NCBI RefSeq assembly: GCF_001039355.2
Contig: NW_019774192.1
Location: 32,099 to 96,098, forward strand
DNA length: 64,000 bases
Reading direction: 5' to 3'
Source: Lingula anatina
Lineage: Eukaryota; Brachiopoda; Lingulata; Lingulida; Lingulidae
The position numbers and the translations under genes are program-made. Below are positions 16,501 to 28,500 of the stretch, one piece after another. Every line of letters starts with the position of its first letter. Within the stretch, counting starts at the first letter, position 1. The notes beneath the pieces were generated by a model that did not search any database, was not told the origin of the DNA, and saw only the letters and a program-made list of their open reading frames with translations.

Positions 16501-19500
16501 CAGCTCCTGGCGCCGCACCTGGGGAATATGTTCGATGGACTCATGTCCATAGCTCAACAGTTTTCTACGGAGGTGTTAGCTCTGTGTTTAGAAACCATAA
16601 ATATAGTTTTATCAGTAAGTATGGCTTCTCACTCTTGGTTTAGTCTAATGGCTTACTCATCTCTGAAAGATCAGGCATTGTTATAAAGATGTTGAAAAAA
16701 AGGAATGGATTCTGAAAATATTCTTTGGACAAATAATATTCTTAGTGATTTGCAATCACAGTGGCGCAGGTTTTTATTGGACAACATATAATGTTACATA
16801 AATTTTCTTTTGAAGGTTGATTCTAGTTTTACCAAAAATGTGGAAGACAAGATCTCTCCATTGGCCATTGCTGTGTTTTTAAAATTCAGTGGAGGTAGGA
16901 ATTTACAGTAAATCAATTCAATATAAAGGGCAGTTAAGCTCAAATAAAATCATCCAGATTACAAAAAATTGAATAAGGATATAGAACGTAGGAGGTAAGA
17001 AGAAACAGTTACAGTCTCATTATTTTAAGTGTTCCATTTATGCAAGGCAAAATAGAATAGGAAAAACTTAATCTTCAGGTTAAACATTATTTATTTATTT
17101 ATTTATTAGGAAATGATAACACAAAAGACTTAATATTTTCAATCTTATTGCATTTTAGATCCATTAGTAGTAAGTTTAGTGCAGGACACATTTGCCCAGT
17201 TGTCTAAGAACTCTGAGTGCCGAGAGCCGTTACAGCAGAGACTGTTACCTACCCTAGTCAGCATACTGCAGGCCGCACCAGATAAAATACCCATGGGGCT
17301 ACAGTCAGTAAGTCTATTTACACTGTCACAGGCATTAACCCTTCTGTCAGTCATTTCCATTTGTTGTCAGTCGTATCTTCATAGTTTTTTCCCCTGGAAA
17401 ACAGGAGATTCCCTGCCGTTCAAACCCACTTCTTATACTTACACAATCTGTTTTGAATAGCATTTAATATAATATTTTATGTGCAATTGCAAAACTTTTA
17501 CTTGAGCAATTTCTTATTTTCAATGCTTGTGATTTTTGTACATTAGAATTCATGTGATGCCAGAAATAAATACAAAATGTTTTTGGAAGAACTGACTTGT
17601 CTAATATAAATATTGTTTCATTTCTGTCAGACAGCACTAGATATGTTAGAGACGTGTGTAAGACATAGTGGAAGCCCCATCTCTGATGCACTAGTGCGTG
17701 CATTCCCCGTAGCAGCCTGCTGCACGCTCAGTACGGACGACAACGCTACAATGCAGGTGAGCATTGGAAGTATATAACTGGTTGGGTTTCACACTTGATA
17801 GCTTTATGATGATTTTTTAAAAAATTTTTACTGCTGCATTTGACAAGAGAGTGTTTCTGAAGCATTGTTACATTTGTGAGCATTTTGCACTTAGTATGGA
17901 GCAAAAAGTATTTTATATGCAGAACCTGTAAGTAGTGTACTTGTATATGTAGCTTTCTTCTAAATTAAATACTTTTGTTAAAAAGATTTAAGCACGTTTT
18001 ACTAGTGTAATTCCTGTTTGCATCTTCTTTCAGAGTGGTGGAGAATGTTTACGGGCATATGCCTCCGTAGCTTTAGACCAAATTATACAGTGGCATGACG
18101 AGCAAGGTAATGAGGGTGGGGAGGAGGACCTTTTCTTCTAATTTTGTGCACTCTTTACAACACAAATTAAGCATTTAATGAAAATTTGTTAAATTGCTGT
18201 GCCTGACTTATGAGAAATTAAAACATGAAGCATAGAGTTTTTTTTTTTTTTAAATGCGAATAGACTCCATAGAACTGGTTATCCTAGACCCCATTTCCAG
18301 AGATTAGATCAATCTACTTTAGATCGACCTAACTCTTTGGGGGTTCACGCTAAATAGCTGTTAGCCGGGCGGACACGAAAGTTAATTAACCCCTTACAGC
18401 TTGTAGTAGGCGGGACGGACATTTAAGCCGGATTATCTGACAGTAATCTAGTGAGACTCCCCGCGGGGATAGATCGATATAAAAGCTCTGGGAATACAGC
18501 CTAATAAAATCAAGTTTAATTGTGATACAAATGTTTAGGATTTGTGTGAAGATTTTTTATGTGAATTCTCAGTTAAGTAAGCATGAGAAATACAAATCAT
18601 TTGGAAAGCTTTTTACTGTAATAATAAGATGATTTGTCATAATTCCAGGCAAGAACGGGCTATGGTATATAGTACAGGTAATATCAAGGCTCTTAGACCC
18701 CAAGACGTCTGAGTACACAGCAGCCTTTGTGGGTCGCCTGGTCTCCATAGTGATATCTAAAGTGGGCAGTGGGCTGGGAGAAAACCTGGATCTGATGCTG
18801 AGAGCAATACTGAGTAAAATGCAGCAGTCGGAGACGCTGAGTGTGGTACAGGTATGGGAGTTTTTCTCACCTGTTTATTTTGAACCAGACCAAGTATGGG
18901 TTTACCACATTTAATACATTACACTTTAATTGTCAGGTGTAAAACAATTTTGAAAGGTAAAGACTTCATTTGAAAATTTTAGGGGTCATTTTTTAAGCTG
19001 TCATGTTGCCAAGTGTAAAAAAAGGGTCATTTATTTATTTTTATTTATTATTGTACCACCAGCGTTAGCGCTGGCGGTACACATGGTTTCGGTCCCGTCC
19101 GGATCGTTCCGCCGGCTCCGCCGGCTCCGCCGGACGGCTACCGTTACCGNTTGTCATTTTATGATGTGTCCAAAATTTGTTTTACCTGTTGATGGTTTTG
19201 TCTGTTCATTCTGATGGAACAGGTAATTCAGTTGTAATCAGGTTTGTCAGAATGAACATTTATTTACCTATAAAATTGAATCTGTCAAAAAAAAAAGTGA
19301 AACCTTATTTGCCAAGAGTTAGTACATAGAATACACAATTTGTTTACTGAGAGATGTAGTTATGTACTTATGACGTGGCAATATAAGTTGTTAAAAGTTT
19401 TGACTGCGCCAGAGTTGTAATTTCATTTTATTGGATAATGTTTCAGAGTTTTGTCGTGAAGTGACAGACACTCAGATGCCACAGGTTGCCCCTGTCATAC

Positions 19501-22500
19501 TTCCTGAGATGTATAATATTTTCACACAAGATAAGGTGAGAAATGCATTACATTGTTACATGTCAAAACTAACACAATATGACCTGGGAAGCTACCACAA
19601 CCAACATAGTTTATATCAAATTATCATGATTGCTTGCACCCTGCCATCATTCTTGTGAAATCGTTTTGTAGGAACATGAAGTTTCATTAAATAAAATGTG
19701 ACAAGATGTTAACTTTTTACAGCCTTCTTACATAATTTTTTTTTCTTAGTGAAAATGACTGTTGCTTACTTTCAGGCATACAGTATAAGGACCAGGTCTC
19801 GAGCAGTTGATATTTTCAACACGTGTGCAGGTCTGATAGGAACAATGACAGATTACAACAAAGGGGTGGCCAAGCAGCTGCTGTTCCCAGTATTACCACA
19901 GTTTGTGGAGGCATTCATACAGGCTTTACAGGTGCCAGATGGAGAGACCTCTGACAGTGGACTGAAGATGGAAGTTTTAAAGGTATTTTGCTGGTTTTCA
20001 TGTGCAATCACTGGTAGTTTGTCCTCTGGATTTCGAATTTGGATGTTGGTATCATAATTTGGGATAATTTGCTCTAGATTTTAAATTTGGAAGTCTGTTT
20101 CATAATTTGGGGTCATTTCTAGGTCTGTCTGTAGTATTTTTTTTACCTGAATGCTAGGTATGATCGAGAATTTGAGTTCATGGCTCTGCATTTAAACCCC
20201 TATCACACCAAATATTGAATTTTACAGGGCATCATGACTCAGTTAAAATCTTTCCCCAAGGAAAGAGCCCTTAATTGCACCAAACTGTAGCATTTTTTTA
20301 ATTTCTGTCAATGTTAATCATTTCAGGGCATTACAACTCTAGTGAAAGCCTTTCCAAAGAATATGAGTCCCTGGCTGCACCAAATCTTGCCTCCAGTTTG
20401 GAACACGCTGACGCACAGTGCTGACATCTATGTTAGAACTGTAGTCAATGATACAGAGGATGCTGTGAATCCTGTTGACTCAGATGGTATGAAGATGTAG
20501 TAGACTTTGCGTAATGTAAACAATTTGGAAGAGGAACATTTATTTGAGCTATGTGAAGATTAGAGTTAGGCAGTTTTCATTAAATTTTCAAATACTTCAG
20601 GATACTCCCTGTAATGCATAAAAATTACTACTACCAGTTTCTTACACAACTCAAACAAAATCTCCATGCCAAATTAATACCCAAATTAATCACTCAGACA
20701 GCAAAAAGAAAGAAGGGCTTTAAAACTGTGCCTTCTGCTAATTTCTGATTGTGAATGTGATCTTCTTACTCTATTAAAAATCTAATAAATTTTTTCCTTA
20801 GGGGAAGTACTCGGTTTTGAGAACCTAGTATTTGGTATATTTGAATTTATCCATGCGTTGATTGAGACCCCAAAGTTCCGGGGCGTGGTCAAGAAATCCA
20901 TGGATCAGCTTATTTATTATGTGGTGCTGTATATGCAAATAACAGAAGACCAGGTAATTATCACTCCAAAAACTTTTAAATAAATTTATTTACTACAGTT
21001 CAAACATCATTGAGCATTTATGTTGTAAGCAGTAAGAAAAAGAAAAGAACAGTTTCAGATCTTTTACTGAATCACGTGAAACAATCATAATTGTACACAA
21101 TCATGTGATTATGGTATTAGTCAAGATAAACACGATTGCTTCTTTTTGACTTAATTATTGATATTATTTGCAGAAGATTGTAGATTTCAGAAGTAACTGT
21201 AAATAAATTTAAGCCTTTTTAGGACAGCATTGTTTCCTTTTTTAATCAGTATTATTATTGCTATTTTATTTTTAATGTTTATTTTTATTTTATTTATTTT
21301 TTTAATGTATTCAGATTGGCCTTTGGAGTAGTAATCCAGACCAGTTTGTTGAAGATGAAGATGACGACACATTCTCATATTCAGTTCGAATATCAGCTCA
21401 AGATCTGCTGCTGGTGAGTGGATTATGGCTTCTTTGAGAAGTTTCTAGATCATTTAAGGACATGAGAGAGAGGGGAAGTGTTCGGTAGGGGGCTCAGGAG
21501 CATCTTGATATTGGAACAAGTTGCCTTTTGATCTTAACAGGTTTTTCACAGGTACTGTCTTTTGTATGGGAGAACACAGGACACTAAACATGAGGTTTTA
21601 AGCTGGTAAAAGTCCAGTCTGTATTGTAAGCTACAGGTCTGGGGTTACAGACTGGTATATTTTGTCTACTTTTGCACTCAGCTTCTTAGAGCGACTTGTG
21701 GTCTAAAAAGTTTTAGGTTTGAAATGTTGAACGTAAATATTTTAATATAGTTAAATTAGTGTTTATATTAATTTTGTTGGAAAGCAGTTATACAAAAGAC
21801 CTCACACTTAATGGCATAGCATAAGCCTGAACACTTCCCTTTCACATGCTAAATCTGGAAGTTACTTCTGCTGACAAGGAAGGTGTTTGCATATGATAAA
21901 CGTTGCATATAACAGACACAGAGAGCCATCCCAATTAATATGTTAACTGCAAGGTCAATTTTATTGTTGTGAAATAAAATTCAGTTTGTTTTTATTTATT
22001 TTTCCAGTCTCTGGCCAGTGAGTTCATGAATGAGTGTGCCCCTGGCATCTTTGCAGCAGTGACCAGACACTTACAGGAGGCAGATGCAATCAAAACTAGT
22101 AATCCCCACTGGTAAGTCCTGCACTCTGGAGCTTCATGCTGGTCTAGGTGAACCACGTCATTGAGCCAGTTGAGATGAGTCTTGGTAAAAGATGTTTTCT
22201 TAGGAGTCTGTGTGAGCTCCTCCTGTTGGATTTCTTACTTAACATGTGCACTTCCCATGAGTTAGGATGTCTTCGTAAAGTTTGTGTGTGCATGTGTGTG
22301 GTCACAGTTCAGGTATGGGAAATTATTATGTGGATTGCTTACTTCACAACCCTGCTGTACCAGTATTCCTGGTATTCTGTAGGCGGATGGAATTGTCATT
22401 TTTACACAGTTCTGACACAATGAAAAACCTATTTCACCACTGATAAGACTAAAGTTAAATTACCTTGTTTTTACCCTCATACAATAAAGTTAAATGAATA

Positions 22501-25500
22501 AAAAAAGATGTTTAAAACTACATGACATTGTACTTTGTAGGTGGAAGCTCCATGAGTCCGTGATGCTGACCATGGGTAGTATAAGGTCACTAGTGCTGGA
22601 CGTCATTAACAGTGGACAATGCCAGTTTGATATAGTAGGGTTTTTAGAGTCAGTTATTTTAGGAGATTTAAATTTACAAGGTGAGCTTTGGAAAAGAATT
22701 GCCATTAATGATAAATATTTACAGATATATGCTCGGTTGTCAATATTTATAATTTATACTTGTAAAGACTGAAAATTGAATTAAGGTTTGGCTTTAATAG
22801 AAGAATTACATCAACTGTGTTATGCAAATCACAGTGATAGCTACAGTTTATTCAAACAATATCTAATCTCAGTGTTATATCAATTAATCATAATTGTATT
22901 TGTATTGTTATAACTTTGAAAAAATGTGTATAATATTTTCTTCTTGTAATTTGTCAGTGTCTCCATTTTTGCTGGGGAGATGTCTGTGGACAGGAAGTAG
23001 GTACACAGGGGCCATGTCACCCCAGCTTTTAGAGAGGTAAAAATTTATCTTTAACTTTTTTTTTTCATTTGTAATACCTGAAACTTAAGAATCAGGGTTA
23101 CTTAGGAAGTTTGTTTTGCTGAAGTAAATTCTTCAGATAAGTGATGAATTAGGTAAAGGTAATTAAGTATTTCATTTGTTCTGGACTAAGAATGATATTA
23201 TTTTTAATAATGAAATATTAATTTTGGAAGATAATGAATTGTAGAATATTGTTTGAATTTGTTAATAAAAAGGCTTTATTTGGGATGATTATTAATGAAT
23301 TTTGTTCGTATTTAGAGAGAAACTTGCTGCTCGTTCGTAAAATCTTTCCGTAATTTTTCTCAGGTTTTTACAAGCGACAGTGCGTAAGATTTTTCCGTGA
23401 TTTTTTCTCAGGTTTTTACAAGCGACAGTGCGTAAAATTTTTCCGTGATTTTTTCTCAGGTTTTTACAAGTGACAGTGCGTAAAATTTTTCCGTGATTTT
23501 TTTCTCAGGTTTTTACAAGCGACAGTGCGTAAAATTTTTCCGTGATTTTTTCAGGTTTTTACAAGCGACAGTGCGTAAAATTTTTCCGTGGTTTTTTTCT
23601 CAGGTTTTTACAAGCGACAGTGAGTGGTCTTCACCCTAGTCAGCCTCCCAGTGTGCGGATATCAGCTGTAAGAGCCGTGTTCGGTTTCTGCGACCACCTG
23701 AAGCAGTCCAATACGACCCAGCTCCTGGCGCCGCACCTGGGAAATATGTTCGATGGACTCATGTCCATAGCTCAACAGTTTTCTACGGAGGTGTTAGCTC
23801 TGTGTTTAGAAACCATAAATATAGTTTTATCAGTAAGTATGGCTTCTCACTCTTGATTTAGTCTAATGGCTTACTCATCTCTGAAAGATAGGCATTGTTA
23901 TAAAGATGTTGAAAAAAAAGGAATGGATTCTGAAAATATTCTTTGGACAAATAATATTCTTAGTGATTTGCAATCACAGTGGCGCAGGTTTTTATTGGAC
24001 AACAGATAATGTTACATTAATTTTCTTTTGTAGGTTGATTCTAGTTTTACTAAAAATGTGGAAGACAAGATCTCTCCATTGGCCATCGCTGTGTTTTTAA
24101 AATTCAGTGGAGGTAGGAATTTACAGTAAATCAATTCAATATAAAGGGCAGTTAAGCTCAAATAAAATCATCCAGATTAAAAAAATTCTGAAAAAAAAAA
24201 TTGAATAAGGATGTAGAACGTAGGAGGTAAGAAGAAACAGTTAGTCTTATTATTTTAAGTGTTCCATTTATGCAAGGCAAAATTGAAGGGGAAAAACTTA
24301 ATCTTCAGGTTAAACATTATTTATTTATTTATTTATTTGTTTATTTATTTATTAGGAAATGACAATACAAAAGACTTATTGTTTTCAATCTTGTTGCATT
24401 TTAGATCCATTAGTAGTAAGTTTAGTGCAGGACACATTTGCCCAGTTGTCTAAGAACTCTGAGTGCCGAGAGCCGCTACAGCAGAGACTGTTACCTACCC
24501 TAGTCAGCATACTGCAGGCTGCACCAGATAAAATACCCATGGGGCTACAGTCAGTAAGTCTATTTACACTGTCAGAGGCATTAACCCTTCTGTCAGTAAT
24601 TTCCATTTGTTGTCAGTCGTATCATCATAGTTGTTTTCCCTGGAAAACCTGAGATTCCCTGCCGTTCAAACCCACTTCTTATAGTTACAAATTCTGTTTT
24701 GAATAGCATTTAATATACTGTCATTCTTTGCTAGTGGTTACAAAATGTTGAATTTGACCGAAAATTTCAAACTTTCTCTGGGAAGCTGTAATTTTGCGAT
24801 GTGATAGCTACACCATCACAGTTTATCATTTCATAAAAAGGGAAACAGCAGCTGCCCTTTTTAGGGCACACAGGAGAGTTGAACAGCTATACCCACCAAA
24901 TCCAAGACGCGTTACCCTGGGTAATATATTTTGCACAAACTAATGAAAGTCTAATGGAATGTTTTCAGTTTTAGTTTAAATCATAAGGGGGTGTTGTCTC
25001 AATGCTTCAAAACTGGTTTTGAAGAATTTAATCCACATTTCATAATTAATAAAAATGGTGAATATGTGGGTCACGGTAACGTTATTGACGCGGGTACAAA
25101 AACTTTTTATAATCATGTAAATAATAACAATATTTTTGCTATTATCCATACACACTTCATTCATGAGGGGCACACCACTTTCACATGCTTTTAAAATGGA
25201 ATTGACAAACACAGAGGAATAATGCACATATTTTATTTACTGTAACTCTGTCATATGGGACACACACTGAACAAAGTTGATCTAAAGAATGTTCCAGATT
25301 GTAGTTTTTTATCAGAACTATTATTTTTTTATTATTATTTTAACACAATAAAGTTCAGTTAAATACAAAATTTAACAAAATGAAGTTCAGTGTAACACAA
25401 AGTTCATAATTATAACATTCTTCCTGACATATGTAGACCAATGGTGATATCTGTTCTGTGCTCACTAAGGCATCCACTCTTGGGATTCTGAAAAAAAATC

Positions 25501-28500
25501 ACACAAAGAATCTGTTAACTCTGATAACGAACAATGGATAACCTAAGATCACAAATAGTTTATTGCTTATTCAAACAAAGTACAGTGCATTATGAGTGGC
25601 AAACACGCATTACTGAGACACATTTTCTTCACCCATTTTCGGTGCTTCATTGCGTAACGTAAGTGTTGCTAGTAATCCATTATTGCTGTTTTTACAGACG
25701 GTTAAATTTTAAACGCACGGAATACAGTGTAGCAGCTTAATTTAAGACAAAACTAAAAAAAAGTAATTCAATTTCGATGATTGAGTTTTCGAGAACAAGA
25801 GAACATGAATACGGTATCACCGCGTCACCATGTTCAATATGACCTTTAGTCCCCCATGTGAAACAGACGCAAAACGAAAGTTCAGACGAAGTCACCCTAC
25901 TTATAGAATGGTAAAAATCAATCGGTACACAAATATGTTGAAACAATTGAAGAAAAATGAAACGAAACTCATTATTTCTCACCTTCATACAAAGAAGATC
26001 CCAATAAACAATCCTGTGACGGTTAAATCGAGGGAATTACACCTGTGCCCTGCATCCTATCTCGACAGCGTCATTGCGTGATATGTTATCAGAATGGGCC
26101 ACCCGCCAGTTTGAGCTGGTTTTTTTAGTGTGCAAAAGAAGCCATTCGTGTGTAAGACGTCATCAGTTAGTGAGTATGGAAGAAGATCGCTATCGATGTA
26201 TAATTTTCACGCGGCATTTTAAAGTCGTCTGATAAAAATCGATCTCTGAAGTTTCAGCGTTGCGAACGTTATATTGGGACGCGGTGAAGAAAAATCGACC
26301 TTGCTGAGCAATAAATGTGAAATTCTTAAGAAAACTGATATTATCATGGACTTCGTGACACAAACTAACCGACATACTACTTTGGACGATTGAACAGTTT
26401 TAATACGGAAAGATAGGATTAGATGAAATTTTCATCGGGGTGGGACACCGCATGTATCGTAAGTTAAGCTAATTTTGTGATCATTTTTCAGTGACTTCAA
26501 ATAAATTTTTATTTAAATAACAATTTGCACATTCTGTTTATTATATCTTCTTGCAGTAGATGTATTTCCTGCTTCAATAATCCATTCAAACCCTAAACAA
26601 ACTGTTCTTAAATAGAGGTAGGGTCAAAATTCCACAAAAAAGGACGCCATTTTGAGGGTTATTTCGATATATTTTCTGCTTTTTCTATTTTTTTGCTTTT
26701 ATAACAACATCCTCCTTGCTCATGCAGCTTCTTTGATTTGTTATTGAAACATACACAACGATGTCATGAGAATTTGGTTGGCTATCTAAATTTAAATAAC
26801 ATTCTTGTTATGGCCCCCCTGCAGTGCACCACTAGCAAAGAATGACTGTATAATATTTTATGTGCAACTGCAAAACTTTTACTTGAGCATTTTCTTATTT
26901 TCAATACTTGTGATTTTTGTACATTAGAATTCATGTGATGCCAGAAATTAATACAAAATGTTTTTGGAAAAACTGACATGTCTAATACAAATATTGTATT
27001 ATTTCTCTCAGACAGCACTAGATATGTTAGAGACGTGTGTAAGGCATAGTGGAAGCCCCATCTCTGATGCACTGGTGCGTGCATTCCCCGTAGCAGCGTG
27101 CTGTACACTCAGTACGGACGACAACGCTACAATGCAGGTGAGCAGTAGAAGTATATAACTGGTTGGGTTTCACACTTGATAGCTTTATGATGATTTTTTT
27201 TTTTTTTACTGCTGCATTTGACAAGAGAGTGTTTCTGAAGCATTGTTACATTTGTGAGCATTTTGCACTTAGTATGGAGCAAAAAGCATTTTATATGCAG
27301 AACCTGTAAGTAGTGTACTTGTATATGTAGCTTTCTTCTAAATTAAGTACTTTTTAAAAAAAGATTTAAGCATGTTTTACTAGTGTAATTCCTGTTTGTA
27401 TCTTTTTTCAGAGTGGTGGAGAATGTTTACGGGCATATGCCTCCGTAGCTCTAGACCAAATTATACAGTGGCATGACGAACAAGGTAATGAGGGTGGGGG
27501 GGAACCTTTTCTTCTTATTTTGTGCACTCTTTACAACACAAAACAAGCATTTAATGAAAATTTGTTAAATTGCTGTGCCTGACTTATGAGAAATTTAAAC
27601 ACAGAGCATAGAGTTTTTTTTTTTTTTTAATGCAAATAGACTCCACAGAACTGGTTATCTTCTAAAATCAAATTTAATTATTGTGATACAAATGTTTAGG
27701 ATTTGAGGGAAGATTTTTGGATGTGAATTCTCAATTAAGGAGAGTATGAGAAATACAAATCATTTGGAAAGCTTTTTACTGTAATAATAAGAGGATTTTA
27801 ATGAAATGTGTCATTATTCCAGGAAAGAATGGGCTATGGTATATAGTACAGGTGATATCAAGGCTCTTAGACCCCAAGACGTCCGAGTACACGGCTGCCT
27901 TTGTGGGGCGCCTGGTCTCCATAGTGATATCTAAAGTGGGCAGTGGGCTGGGAGAAAACTTGGATCTGATGCTGAGAGCAATACTGAGTAAAATGCAGCA
28001 GGCGGAGACGCTGAGTGTGGTACAGGTATGGGAGATGGTCTCACCTGATTTTTTTTTTTTTTTTTAATCAGTGCAAGTGTGTGGGTTTACTACATTTAAT
28101 ACATTACATTTTAATTGTCAGGTGCAAAATAATTTTGAAAGATAAAGACTTCATTTGAAAATTTTAGGGATCATTTTTTTAAGCTATCATGTTGCCAAGT
28201 GTAAAAAAGGGTTTTTTTATTTATTTTTATTTTATTTTATTATTATTATTATTTTTTTAAATACTATCTGTCAAATTAATAATTTACCAATCGATGTCTG
28301 TGTTCTGTACTCCTCCAGAGCCTGGTGATGGTGTTTGCACACCTGATTCACACCCAGATGGACGCCGTCCTGGAGTTCCTCTACAACGTCCCAGGTCCCA
28401 CAGGGAAGCCTGCCCTGGAGTTTGTGATGAATGAGTGGTGCTCTCGACAGCACCTGTTTTATGGTGCATATGAGGGCAAAGTTAGGTGAGCACAGACATT

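Larger units (their letters stand above)
19151..28215 (+). repeat. Second copy (B) of the IPO9 segment also present at about 12066-19045
   Basis: Introns and exons both align with the first copy, in the same order and orientation, with scattered substitutions and indels. Copy B is longer mainly because of a 2131-bp transposon in intron 14. Breakpoints fall inside introns 3 and 17, so neither edge cuts an exon. Confidence 0.93.

Noticed and set aside
23361-23603. CRISPR array
   Set aside because: The units are contiguous tandem repeats of a splice junction without variable spacers, inside an animal intron.
24976-26081. Short ORFs inside the copy-B transposon
   Set aside because: At 67-83 codons, with no recognisable transposase motifs, they are no better than chance in AT-rich DNA.
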